This document shows positions 11,784 through 23,950 of a stretch of 64,000 nucleotides of DNA, in pieces. Numbering within the stretch: the first letter of the stretch is position 1; each line of letters opens with the position of its first letter. A program made the translations under genes and the position numbers. The notes below the pieces were generated by a model. It was not told the DNA's origin and did no database searches. It saw only the letters and a list, made by a program, of their open reading frames with translations. The stretch is from Jackrogersella multiformis (taxonomy: Eukaryota > Ascomycota > Sordariomycetes > Xylariales > Hypoxylaceae), in contig CADCXD010000007.1 of assembly GCA_902806575.1 (NCBI GenBank), positions 1,674,001-1,738,000 of the forward strand. Reading direction: 5' to 3'.

Positions 11784-12312
11784 CTTCGACAGCACAGGAT
11801 GTTCCTCTTAGCACATATGGAAGATATTATCTCGATATAGATAGAACCCCGAATCTCCTAGTAGAATAGTACATTGAGGGGAGACGAGAACTAATAAATG
11901 GGCTGCAACGGATATAGATGGCGTGAGTTATTACTGAGAGGTGATACCATGGACAAAGAAAGCGTTGCCGCGGTGAAACAGATGCAGAACAGATTGTCAG
12001 GGAGCTGGAATAAAGTTGCGGTCTGAGTCTAATTTGCTCCAAAATGGGAAGATGATGGATATGAATTCAATCTGCAGGAGGTAAAACTGTGTTGGTGGAT
12101 ACAGACGAAATCTTCATATGCCTCCAGACCCATATGCATTGCCGTGCTGTAGGTGAATGTGGCATAGAACCATCGACCAAACACTACCGGCCCGAAACCA
12201 TGGGGCGTTTCCCACTACGCAGTCGTGAACGCAGGAGACGGCGTAGTCTTGCAATTAGACAATTGGGATGAGCCAAGGGCAACTGGAAGTAATATGTATT
12301 CTGCAATATGTA

Positions 12313-12365
12313 GCAGTGCTGTGCGTTGCAGTGCTGTGCGTTGCAGTGCTGTGCTGTGCGGTGCG
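12313..12365 (+). repeat. 15-bp tandem repeat
   Basis: The unit GCAGTGCTGTGCGTT occurs twice in full and a third time in altered, truncated form. Confidence 0.85.
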
Positions 12366-13370
12366 GATATACCCACAGACGGCAGAGATCAGGGGATCAG
12401 GGCAAACCCGAAGGTAAACGCAGGTAAAGAAAACAAACGGTATGAAAATAGAGTAATGGGACAATTTCGAAACGACGGGACAACCTTGATTTCGCCCCTA
12501 TGTAGTGCTGCAGGGCTAAGGGTATTTTATTGGATTTTATTTCGAAATTTGTTGGGTGAAGAGGCGGTCTAGCACAGCTTGACTCGTTTGGGAACCAGAA
12601 GCAATTATCGTGACCGGCACGACCCCGCCGGTGCACCAAGCACCCCACGTCGTTCACCGTCGTTGGTTGCAGTGTTTTTAACGAAGCGGGATATGGGGAG
12701 AGCCGTACCAGACCGACGATCGTGGGGCCTAGCTGGCCTGCTAGCCTCTACCTAGGTAGTGGTACGGAATTTTTAAATCGTTGAAGAGAACCAGCAACTT
12801 GCGATCCTTGGTGGTGGTAAATATTAATAATGATGAGCGAGGGGGAGGGGAATATCCTTTTAAATAACGAAATACGACCAATACTGCTGGCTGGGATTCC
12901 TTACGCGGTTCTCTGCCGCGCGTGCCTCGTGCTTATCCGAGAAGGACGATCGAAGCCCTTGCATCGACGTGCATGCAATTCAGAAGGGAGCGGGATGGCC
13001 CTAGTCTTTTCAGATTGGCGATGGCGATAGCGGTTCGATGGGTTGGGTATGTGTATAGTACCTAGGTAGGTAGGTAATCCGATGTCGCTGGCGATGCTAA
13101 TAAATAATAGTGTAGGTACCCCAAGTCTTCAACCTTGCTAGAGAAAACCGGACACCGCTTGGCAGTGTGTCTACCAAGGCACCTAAGGTATGCAGGAGAG
13201 GGGTTGATGAAAAAGGGAGATGTCGAGGAGATTTACTTGGGGTATCCAGTGGTTATTATTAAATCGACGTCGCTATTCTTACCGAGTAGGTACGTGTATT
13301 TTCAGCAGCTTTGCTTGTGTCAGGTCTGAGGCCTGGATTTTCACATGCTTTTTTGCTTCCTCCCTCTCTC

Positions 13371-13410
13371 CAGCTGCCAGCTGCCAGCTTCCAGCTACCC
13401 AGCTACCCAG
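13371..13410 (+). repeat. CCAGCTG/CCAGCTT heptamer and CCAGCTAC octamer repeats
   Basis: Consecutive CAGCTGC, CAGCTTC and CAGCTACC units form a short imperfect array. Similar CCAGCTT heptamers recur just upstream of the gene at 61777-63142. Confidence 0.75.
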
Positions 13411-13680
13411 TTAAGCTGTTGTGCCATCTTGATGAGAGACCGGGGGTAGCGTGGCTCTCGATCCCGCGTGAACAAGGGTTGTGTCCATCATGCTGTATTT
13501 GGTATTTGGCAGCATCACCTGGCGCAATATCTACCAATCGTCATCCGTGCATGGATGTCACTCAGCTTGCAGGACCAGCTGTGATGTAACCAGCCAATAA
13601 TGGCACGTCGCGTACCTGTTGATGAAACCCCGTCAGAAGGCTATTTTGTTCTCTCCCTGGCCCTCATGCAGGTCTCCAGG

Positions 13681-13740
13681 CCCACTCCCATTCCCATTCC
13701 CATTGCCATTCCCACTGCCATCCCGCTCCCATCCCGCTCT
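13681..13740 (+). repeat. CCCATT-type hexamer array
   Basis: About ten degenerate hexamers (CCCACT, CCCATT, GCCATT, CCCGCT) in tandem on a pyrimidine-rich strand. Confidence 0.8.
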
Positions 13741-14679
13741 CACTCATCAGGCACGGTTACTTGCTTCTAGAATTCCCGAGGATTTTACCCCAATGATGGA
13801 CCTCGGGCATTCTTGTTTCAACTTTTGCATGAGCCGTGAAAACCGCAGCTGTCTCGTATGCTTTAAAGCTAGAGGAGACAAGACATCTCATCTAGTGTTT
13901 GTTATGCTGCTTCGTTTGGCGGTCTCTTCTTTGTTCCTTGTTTAGCTACACCTAGGTACCTACTTACCTACCTAGGGTACCTATTCAAGTCCTAGTCAGG
14001 CTATGTAAGAGGTAGGTAGGTAGGTAGCTTAGAGTATCCGGATCCGTTGATGATAATGATAATCTGGATGCTCCCTTAATAGGTAACTCGAGCTCGATAA
14101 CTGCAAAGGTTTAGAGCAACATTCATAGCCTGTCAACGCTGACGCCCATCGGGTGAAGGATGAGCCATAGCGAAAGCAAAGTTCGACCCGACCCGAGAAT
14201 CCGCCTATCCCGATCATGAATGCACCCGACAGTCTGTCAATGTCGCCGAGGCTGCGTGACGTGTCTCAGCAGGACTGCAGGAGTTATGTATATGCGGTGA
14301 TAGGAACGGGATGTTTTTTTTTATAGGAGGGAATGGAGAGTCGAGCGCAAGACATCTTACGCAATCAAGGGATAATAAGGTGGATACACGCAAACACGCA
14401 ACATCAACATCAACTCGCGGTGAAGTAGCTGAATCATAAGATTCTAGGTGCGGCGGAGAGAAAAGAAGGAAGAAAAGAGAATTAATAATAATAGTCAACT
14501 GTATGTCCATGACGCAATTTCCATGGTTAATCCCCGGTTTCATTTTTTGCAATCCACACCTTTTATTGCATACTGCCTCCAATGCTTAACTCTCATGATA
14601 TGCAAAAGCTATATGCAAAAGCTGAGAAGGAACAAAGTCCTAGAGGTATGCGACATAAAGGGCTACTTCTAAATCTATA

Positions 14680-17200
14680 TATCTACCTAAGTAAGTATAT
14701 ATAATTTCATAAAGGTATCTTGCAATCTAACTTATTAATATATAACTATATTTCAATTATTCTCGTGGCCTTTTCCAAGCAAGTTCTTTTACATTTCCCC
14801 CCCTTTAAGTATCCGGTTCATCGGTTCTAGGTTAGCGGCTAGGCAAAAGCCCTAGGTTATGAAGCTTAAGGTGTTCGAGCCTTAGTAGGTATATTCGCCA
14901 TTAATAAAGTAGGAACGACATTTGGTGATTTAATAAGGGAAGGGCATAATTTGGTGCATCAACTTTCTCGTATCCGACAGTACTTATCCATCGGATAAGT
15001 TTAAAAGAAATTTGGGATAGTTTCTCTTAGTTAGTATGAAAAGAAAGTATCCTACAACCGCTAGATATTTCGGCATTTACTAAATAGGCCATGAAGCCTC
15101 GCGGCGGTCATTAATAGTGGCTAAGAAGTACTGTCGTAGCCCCTCACTATGCTAACAATATTGTCGGAAATTGTAACTTAATAATAGTTCAAAATATCAA
15201 CGGCCAGAAACTCCGGTGCAGCAATAGTATATCATCTACCGGGATATAACTTCGTTCAATTATTTAAAATGTTGGCACCCTTGTTTTCTATGATTCTTCG
15301 CACTAGCCCCTATTTTTGCAATAAATAAAGAGGTAGGTTAAGCAGTTATTATGATGCATGTGCCATGTCCTCGTGATCATACTAGGAGTCTCATTATTAG
15401 TTCAGTATCCTACATATGCTTGAAGAGATTTCATAATTTGATGATCTGGGCCAGCTGTCTGGTCTAAGTATTAGCAGCTTATGTTTCCCCATTTAAACAT
15501 TGTTTTTAAAATTCCTCGATCCTCTAACATAGATATTCTAATGGGAGTTTGATCGGGGACATCAATACATTCAAGCATGATTTCAACATGACAGATAACG
15601 AAGAAATGCCCCAAGAATATTACCGTAGAAATATATACCTAGCTGTAAGTCGGGAAAACTACTTTAGTGATTGTGTCACGATGTGTCACGATAAGGGGTT
15701 GAGTCAGTGCCAGTTGGTATTATGAGTATAAAGTCATAGGTTAGTAGGGCTTACATTGTCCAATATCAGGTTGGTTGGTTGGAATAGAAACCTCTGCGTT
15801 CCTTTTTCAACTTCGACGACACATAGTTTCGGATGTTCTTGTCGACCTCCTACTACTAGTAGGAGTAAGTGCTTACGAGGACAACCCGTCGATGGCATTG
15901 ATAATGCCATAATATGTACGGCTCTAAGTATGATTTGACGGACGGCATTTATCCCAAGGCTTCAAGGCATATGCCTTGATTTGATAATAATTATCACATT
16001 GGACAGTTGAAGTAATTATGGCTTACCCTAGTTGGTCACGAAATGTTTTGTCCTAGTGAGATGTTTCTATAAAGAGGCAACCTCCATGTTATTTTCATCA
16101 TTATTACATAAGCTAGGTAGGCTTTGTTAACAATTAAATACCTACATACCTAAGGTATGTTATAACTAATTTGTTTAAGCTAGACATCCCATAGATCCAA
16201 AGAAGCGTAGAAATTTATTTGGGTCAATATATATAACCTAAATTATATCAAGGTATTCACATTATTTGTAATAAAACCGGACTTTCGTAGGATTTTCAGA
16301 TAGCATTTTAATAGGTTTTAGGGGTCACATTTTTACCCAGTTGAATACACTGTCCTTTTTTATTTAATACACCGGATTGGGATCTGATCTAATTATCCGA
16401 GGGATGTGATATTTGGTCGAGTACCCCTTTCCCGTTAAATATTCCTCACTTTCACACATAGTTAACTTGATTTTTTCACCGCCTCGTTTGGCCTGCCAGT
16501 ACTTTGATATATGGGGTTAAGATGCTTCGTTTCAGGTCTACGTTGTTTAGCATAAGGTAGAGAGAGTGACTGTAATTTTTGTTACAAAAGATTGGCAAGA
16601 TAGGTATTACTAACTAGGTATTTAATTTACCCTCCGTTTATATTACACATAGAGTATCAGTATTGGTCATGTTTCCCCTGGGAAATGAATTCAATTGTGG
16701 AATCTTACCAGATAAGTTGCCTGACCTTCCAGCAACTTTAAGGGTGCACCATGTTAGTGGTGCTCTAAAGGGAAAGGGGTAAGTAAGTATTAACTACTGG
16801 CCATGCAAGGTAAGTTTTAAGCAATACAACGAGCTTACTACAAACCATAATAATGGATATTGTTTATCTTAACTATAGTTAAGAGAGAAAATCAAGATCA
16901 TTAATATATTATGTTGGCAATATTGATAAGTCTAAAAACGGCAGTGTCATACCAGTTAGAGCATAGGGACTCACTAAGTACATCATATAATAATTAAATA
17001 TATACCAACCTTAAAGTTTATATATATCATGGACAAATAGCAAGTTAAAGAGATACACAGCACCGTATGTACCAATCTAGGTTAATGCTCTTCATCTCTA
17101 AATTAACCTAATATGTTGCCGTAAATTTAGTACGGCTTGACCGTGAATATTATTATTTTTAACCTTAATGGCGCCAACCTAATGCCATACATAACTGTTA
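14680..17200 (-). mobile_element. AT-rich degenerate Copia-type retroelement relic (partial identification)
   Basis: The stretch is AT-rich and free of long open frames. On the minus strand, about 14920-14830, one frame reads VVPTLLMANIPTKA and, after a stop, ends PRAFA. This resembles the C-terminal end of Ty1/Copia RNase H (a Y-x-P-T-x-x-M-x-A-D-x-x-T-K-A-L signature). A weaker block near 15140-15040 could be the upstream EAEY region. Further right I found nothing I could assign. It is less severely AT-converted than the Gypsy relic at 1-3395, so it may be older, shorter or less RIP-targeted. The right-hand limit is a guess based on base composition. Confidence 0.45.
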
Positions 17201-17799
17201 TCCAGTGCCTACCGTTCTCTCATGGATCCACCTGATAGATTGAATGGAGAAAGTATTGTTTTTATCATAAGTGTCACTATAATCAGTATTCTCCCTTTTA
17301 ATCTTTTGTTCATGTTCAACCTCTCTAATGTGATTGAGTATCGGCAGTTCAGCCATGGAGTATCTATATGTAAATTAACCCTGAATAATATACACGTTCA
17401 CGGCAGAGAAAGCATATAGTCAGGGTAGTAGGTAGGATGGATCATAGGGTAATTGACTACGGCTATTTCGTCTAGTTGCTTGCGGGTGAGGTTCTAATAG
17501 TCACGGGCTTGGGCGGCTTGTGATAATACATGAGATCATTACCTAGGCGCCAAGGATGGCTTCATGACAATTTTCTTTGAAAGCAGAGAAATTCTAGACA
17601 GAAGAGCTGACGTGAACTTGAGATAATAAGATTTTAAGATCATGAGAATGAGCCGAATAAAGGTGATGGAGGTGTTCGGCGTGGCTGAGAGACTTGGCAG
17701 AGCGTATAGAATATAGAAATACCTAATTCAGAAATCGAAGGTCCCGCCTCAGCCGTAAGATATAAGATATACTCGTGATATGATATGATTACTTGCCTA

Positions 17800-20115
17800 G
17801 GCTAGGTAGTCATTACTTACCTACCTAGTATGAAGTGGATTCCTCATACGTCTCGTAGTTGAGCATCAGGTAGTCAATGGTAGTCAACGGTTGAGGATAC
17901 GAGAGAGAGAGGTTCTCGGACTCCAAAGCCATAGTCACGAACTAATTTATTTGTCTTTGTATTAATTTATCTGTGCATGAAGGTAGGCATCGACCGGGGA
18001 ATAGAGATCATGAGAATCGGATGTTGTACAGGGCTTAGCGATGCATTGGGCGTTTATTAGAAGCGAGATATAAAGCCTGTTAGATGATTCGACGATGGGG
18101 TTTCTGTCAGAAGGAGATAATCTAGATCGGAAAAGAGTTTAGGGAATAGATTTTCATAGGATACAAATAGACATTACTACCTAGGTATGTACATAAATGC
18201 TATATACATGATAATACAGTAATCCTTTTTAGGATCCGTTACCCTCCAGGTGGCACTACTTATGTAGGTAAGTACCTACCTAGGATACCTAGGTACCTGA
18301 GTCCTAGGTAGGTAGCACCAGAGATCCATTATCTGTCAAACTCCAAGGTTCCAAGGCTGTTAACTTGTATTATTTCTTAGCTGGAGGCTTGCATTCCTTC
18401 CTTAGGGCTTGCAGTTCCCGTTTTAGGTCCTTGTTATGTAGGTACCTATACAGGTACCTAGGTAAGTAATAGAAGTTTGGTGTCGTTGCGAGGTATCCTA
18501 GGTACCTAAGTCGGTAAGTACCTACCTAAGGTATTATACCTATGTGTAATGGATGTGTATGCATGTGACGCGTCAGTCATCTTTGCCTACCTAGGTACCT
18601 ATAGGTACATATGTAGGTAATCTTGCCTATTTTGCCCACTTATGTCTTGTATTCAAGCTACCATCAGGCAGTGTACCGAAACATAAAGGTGTTATAAAAC
18701 CTTGAAAGCATCCATGATTGTAGAAAGTTGCAAAAAATTGTAAAAGAATTGCAAAAAATTACAGGTGGTTACCTAGGTACTTAAAGTGTACTTGTACTTC
18801 GAACGGTTCCAAGGTTTCCATCCATGGATTGATGTTTGTATTTGCAGCTTGGCCGCATTTTTAGTGCAGTACATAGTACATACCTACATACTACATAGTA
18901 CCTAGGTACCTAGGTAGGTAGGTAGAATGTTACCCTATTACCATTATTTGTAAAACCAGAACCATTATAGGGTCGCTTGCGGTTCTTGGGCCCCTGCCGA
19001 ACTGCCAAGATACACGCCAAGCCCAGTTAGACCACCAGGGATTGGGCAGAATTAACTAAGCCTCTCCATAATAGTGTGTTACCTCATTGCACTGATTCAC
19101 TGATTGTATGAAAGCTGTCAGTGCTCGGCCTGCTTAATTGCTCTAGCTTTCGTATCACGTGATCTAGCCTAGCAACTAAGAGTTCATTGTTCGATGTTGA
19201 TTTGATTCCACATTCCGCATTCTACATTCCAAGTTTCCTCCAGCTTAACAGGCTGCCAGGAGGTAAGGTAATAGAATGTACCTATCATTGTACCGATGTA
19301 CATCCATATAATAAGTCATAGGTACCCGCCATTATCTCAGATAGGAGCACCCTTATGGCCTTTATTACGTGGAGCCCCGACGCAATTGCCCAATGCTAGC
19401 CGTCATACCAAACCTACCTACCTAGGTACTTAGGTACTTATGCTGTTTCTGCAGAATACCTAGGTACATCATGTATGTACCAGTAACCAAACCAAACCTA
19501 ACAAACCTAACACAGCGGGCAGTAGGTATCTTACCTAGGTATCAAACCAAAACGACGAGACAAGTAAAACAAGAAAGAGCGGGTTTTGATAATAAATAAA
19601 AATATACCTACCAAGCATAAAAATCAAAATCATAAGAGACTCACGGTACACATGTAGGTACCTAGGTAGGTAACTAGTGTAGGTACCTAGGTATACTAAA
19701 ATCAGAACACACACATCAAACGCACGTACACTTTTTGCTTCTCTCCATCTCACCATCACTCAACTTCCATACCTCTCTCTACCTAACCAGCTAAAAACCC
19801 TACCTACATAACTACCTACCTAGTAATTCTCAGATCTCACAGAGATTACTTACACTCACACTCTCACACACAAGAAGCATGTCACCACCAACACGTTGAC
19901 AAGCCGACACACCGCAGGTGACCTCGTCCATGGCGACACAACCCGGGACAACGCACATTGCATTACATATGTAGACGACAGGAATGCCATCCTAGGTTTC
20001 CGGTCAAGTTCGCCGCATCTCCCGCATGGTAAACTTGACTCGCCTTGGCTTGCCTTGATACGCACATATCTTATTATCATATTATCCTATTTCCTACCTA
20101 GGTACCTACCTATAG
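17800..20115. repeat. cluster of dispersed palindromic ACCT/AGGT motifs
   Basis: ACCT tetramers on one strand flip to AGGT tetramers across a central CCTAGG, giving self-complementary blocks such as TACCTAGGTACCTAGGTA. The same motif recurs in most intergenic gaps of the window (for example near 3774, 13060, 25915, 40060, 48240, 55230, 56540, 63850) and, as far as I can see, not inside coding exons. Confidence 0.8.
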
Positions 20116-20815
20116 GTAATAAACGAAATAAACGATGCTATGCTGATGCCAATGCTGCTGATGCTATGCTGATGCTGATATTGGTGTCGATGCCAATACC
20201 GATATCCCCCATGTTGGTATGTTGGTACTGATGCCGCTGATGCTACGGGAAGTCGATGCTGTTATCGCTGGTACTACTGCAGCTGGATGCTCGAGGTTGT
20301 TATTGTAGTCGCGTCTCATCTATCATCGTCATTATCATCAACATCAACATCACCATCATCATTATCACTATCACCATTACTATTATTACCATTATCGTTT
20401 AACCACAACTATCGACCTCGACCCTTGTTGGTTATTATCCCTGATCCTCGTTATTGCTGGCAACCAACTATTATCTGCCTCGCTTGTCCTTGTCCTTGTT
20501 CTTGTTGTTGGCGTCTATTATCCTTCCTTCCTACTTGACTACTTACTTTATTATTACCCTTACTCTGATCAGACTCTTACTATATATTTTTAAAAATCTA
20601 TACTTCCCACATTCTCACCTCTACTTCAACTGAGGAAAATAGGGCCCCGGCTAGCCCGGACGTCCGTCTGATCATCCCAAAAAGTCACTTTTACTTTTTG
20701 TACCCTCTTTTACCTTCTCTTTCCCTTCTTGAACATATATCGGTACTTCGAATTACTTTAATACTTATTTTATTTTATTTTCATTTTAGTATTAGTTCCC
20801 GGTCTCCCTTAGGTA

Positions 20816-20817
20816 TT

Positions 20818-20863
<46 letters not shown>
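20816..20863 (+). repeat. TTTA tetranucleotide microsatellite
   Basis: About twelve uninterrupted TTTA units, followed at 20900-20912 by a run of 13 C. Both lie in the presumed leader of the gene starting at 21014. Confidence 0.95.
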
Positions 20864-20864
<1 letters not shown>

Positions 20865-21013
20865 GTTACTTATTATTTTATCTATTTCTTCTTCTCCCAC
20901 CCCCCCCCCCCCACCATAAAACCTGGAAGTTCTTCTCTTATAACCCTACCCAGTACCCTCTTCTACCTTTGGAAACTCTCGGACGAGTTTACTGGTTCAA
21001 GGGGCCCGTCGTC

Positions 21014-22216
21014 ATGCTGCCTTCGCCCTCGGCCGGCCTTAGTAACATACCGCCCCCATCATCGGCTGCGGCCACGGGCCCAACCATTGTTACTAGCACC
21101 ACCACCTCAACTCCTCTTGTACCTGGTCCTGGCGGCCCTGCATCGACAGGGGCGACATTGAAACGACCAGCTGCAGCCGACCTGCAGCGCAGTACCGGCA
21201 CAAGCGCCACTCCTTCAAAAAGACAAGCAAGATCCGGTTCTAGAGCGAATCCGATCCAGAATCCAAGTCCCTTGGCTGCTGCTGGTCCTGCTGGTCCTGC
21301 TGCTGCTACTACTGCTTCTTCGTCTTCAATTTCGGCCATCCCGACTACGACCGCAACCCAATCCTATCTTCAACCTCAAGCTGTCATGTCCCTACCTCCT
21401 GTTGTCACCGAAGAGCAGCTACTCGGCAGGACGCCCGAACAATTGATCGCCACAATTCTCCAGATCCAGATGCAACATCAGCAATATGTCGCCCATATCT
21501 CGGCCCAATTCGATACTATAAGCCAGCAGTTAAATGACCTCCGTGGGAGCTTAGTGGCTTCCCATCAAGCTGCGGCCTCTGTATGTCTACCTCCTAAAAA
21601 AAAAAAATAAAAAAAAAGGATCCTACATTTCTTTTTGTTTATGAAATATTATTTATATCAATTACTGACCATTCATAATCTTTAGGCCCTCGGTTCTCGC
21701 GACTCCTCCGTCAGGTCTATCATTCCTCCGCCACCCCAGCAACCATCGGCTACTCCGTATTCTCGGGGTCCGCCGATTCCTATGCAAACGCCAAGCCGCC
21801 CTGCCAGACCTCCTCCGGCTTCACCTTCCACTTCCTCCCAGGCCGTTCATCCTAGATCATCTTCCGTACAAACACCCTCATCTACGATGCCTCAATACAA
21901 TTATGGAACTGTCGGCACAGTAGAGGAAGTTTGGAAGGAGTATCGTGAGGGAGTGGATGGTCAACCTGCCATTGAAGAGCTAGATGCGTCGTGGGGCTCG
22001 CGCTGGCGCCCGGAGCCGCGAGGTCGCACCTGGTACTCGAGGCGGAAAGTCATTTGGGACAAGATCAAAGAGTACATAGCCGAGGGCTTAGACGAAGAGG
22101 ACGCGGTGAGGGAGGTAGAGAAGTTACGGGATGGCAACACTATCAACAAACTAATTCGAATGCTCCAAGACGAGCGGAAGGAGAAAGGACTTGCGGACGA
22201 CAATCTAGCTGGTTAG
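21014..22216 (+). CDS. GCR1_C-domain DNA-binding protein, putative transcription factor
   Basis: Exons 21014-21580 and 21686-22216 join in phase 0 across a 105-nt intron (GTATGT donor, TTTAG acceptor) to 365 aa. The open frame runs upstream to a TTG, so the first ATG is used. Residues 1-140 are Pro/Ser/Thr/Ala-rich and disordered, with a basic KRQARSGSR patch. Residues 145-185 (EEQLLGRTPEQLIATILQIQ onward) look helical and could oligomerise. Residues 267-350 match the Gcr1 C-terminal DNA-binding fold: VEEVWKEYREGVDGQPAIEELD, then WGSRWRPE, YSRRKVIWDKI and NKLIRML. This domain occurs in yeast Gcr1 and Msn1-like activators and in many filamentous-fungal proteins of unknown targets. A nuclear location is inferred. 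An A-rich run inside the intron may hamper splicing prediction. Confidence 0.83.
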
Positions 22217-23950
22217 GACAGCTACAAACTACTTGATTCGGGACCGGCGTTATTTGGGGAGCGACATGATACCACACCCACACATACACACATCATATAT
22301 GAGAGGCACTGCATTTACGGGGCTAGCCGCGAGAGGGGAGCGGCAGCGGAACGGTACATGGAGATTTCTCGTCAGGGTTTATTGCAACATGTTTATTGTT
22401 CACTGGCTGAACGAGAGGAATGCCTGAGGCTGGCGTCTAGGCGAATATATGCGGTAATGAGATATCACTGCGATGACATTTCGGCGTTAGACGGGAACAT
22501 GACATTACTCGGTTATAGGTAGTCTACCAAGCAAATGCACAAGACACGCGTTCGAAGCATTTATCAGAAGTAGAAGCATCTGTCGGCTGTGCTACTACTG
22601 ACAACAACAACATCCGCCTCCCCTCCCTCCCTCCCTCCTTGCTCGGTATGACGCTTTCGGGGCGTAAATCTGACGGGGAAGATCCCGGTCGAACCCGTCA
22701 AAGGTCTCTCCAAGACAAAGCAATAGTCCTTATCGTATGGTCACGCGTCTCCTCTTAGGTTTCCCCCCAACAGGTGTAATTAGGAAGAACCGAAGCCTCG
22801 GTGTTTCGGTATGCCTACATGGGGACTCTCCATCGCGGATCTTATCAACCAAGCTCTTTTATAGTCGGCAGTGTAAAAGGTCCACCGGGGCGGTATGGAT
22901 CGGTTGCACGAAAGCCACAATATGCAGAGTTATGTAGATTATTTGATTGGTGCACCGGTCATCACAGTAAGCCCTTGGGTTGAGCCAGCCCCCAGCGACC
23001 CCAGCGACCTCAAAAAAAAAGCTCCCGCATACCCGAACGCGCCATAAAATATATTGCCGTCGCCTTAGGTTGTTAAGACCAGTCGCGGAGAAAGACGACA
23101 ACCCTCGCAGAATTTACTTGCTCAATGTCGGCATTGGCCAGGAGTGCGACCTTCGACTCACCCTTCGCTGTCCACCTTGTTGTGATATTGAAATCTTAAC
23201 GTAAGCTACTCAGCCGCATATTGCTACACTACCTGGTTAAATTTCCGGGTTGTTGACTTCAGGTCTACCGAGACACTCCTCTTTCCGCAGACCGAGTCGC
23301 GGCTGTGGTGAGTGAGTTGCTTTTCATTTTAGATCCTTGGCGTGATGCCAAACCCGGATAGTCCAGCGTAACCGTCCGGGACTCCAGCGTCATGACTTAC
23401 CACATCAGTCACATCATTGTCAAGTGATGAAGATGATGGGATACAAAAGTTGATGTCGGTAGTTGAGTTAGACGCTTGGGTAGAAGAGAGTGAAAGAGCT
23501 CCGCAAGAGGAGTGAGTAAGGATCTTGGAGCTGAGCGGATGCCCGCCCCCCCTCTAGATACTCTTGTTAGCACCTTGGTGCTATTCTCAGACGACTAGGG
23601 GAAATCGGTGTTTCTAGGTGAGCATCAGTTCACGGACAACAAAGAGCCTGTCCAAAGAAAGCATTGTCGTTGGATAATAGCGGAGGAGTTAGGCAACGAT
23701 AGTTCAAAGCGATTGTCGATGCGTTATACTACGACAAAGGGGTAAGTGGATTTGTATAAGTCAAGACGATGTCGACGCCTTGCTTGCTATCCAAGCTAGA
23801 GTGGATGTTAGAAGTTCCTTATTCTAGAATCCTGTTGTCAAATCGAGAGAAGAATTTTGTATCTTATATTGCCTTTGTGGTGTATTGAACTCACTTAACC
23901 CACCTCCTCCTCGATTGTAGCTCCTCTACCTCTATTGAATTGTACTCAAC
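22217..23950. other. intergenic region
   Basis: No supported gene in 1.7 kb; short frames overlap on both strands without motifs. The last 100 bases are pyrimidine-rich with a GATTGTAG that could be a leader-intron acceptor for the next gene. Confidence 0.55.

Larger units (their letters stand above)
11784..14679. other. gene-poor intergenic region with short tandem repeats
   Basis: Nearly 3 kb without a convincing gene. Short open frames are present on both strands, but none shows signal peptides, motifs or splice continuity. The sequence is broken by several small tandem repeats (listed separately) and by CCTAGG palindromes near 12750, 13058 and 13950-13980. Confidence 0.55.
17201..20968. 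other. gene-poor region dense in TACCTAGGTA palindromes
   Basis: About 3.7 kb with no supported gene. From about 17790 to 20115 there are many CCTAGG-centred palindromes, often two or three in a row (for example 18260-18310, 18430-18540, 18900-18925, 19670-19695). The segment 20130-20400 is biased to GATGCT and CATCAT triplet repeats. Short frames here are composed of these repeats and are not supported as genes. The last 500 bases are pyrimidine-rich and probably form the promoter and leader of the gene at 21014. Confidence 0.6.

Noticed and set aside
13135..13945. Cluster of short overlapping plus-strand frames
   Set aside because: They consist largely of simple repeats and CCTAGG palindromes and differ in frame without splice logic.
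20969..21013. Upstream extension of the GCR1_C gene beginning METLGRV
   Set aside because: The first codon is TTG, not ATG; the first true ATG is at 21014.
20989..21339. 116-codon frame opposite the GCR1_C gene
   Set aside because: Antisense shadow of the Ala/Pro/Ser-rich first exon.
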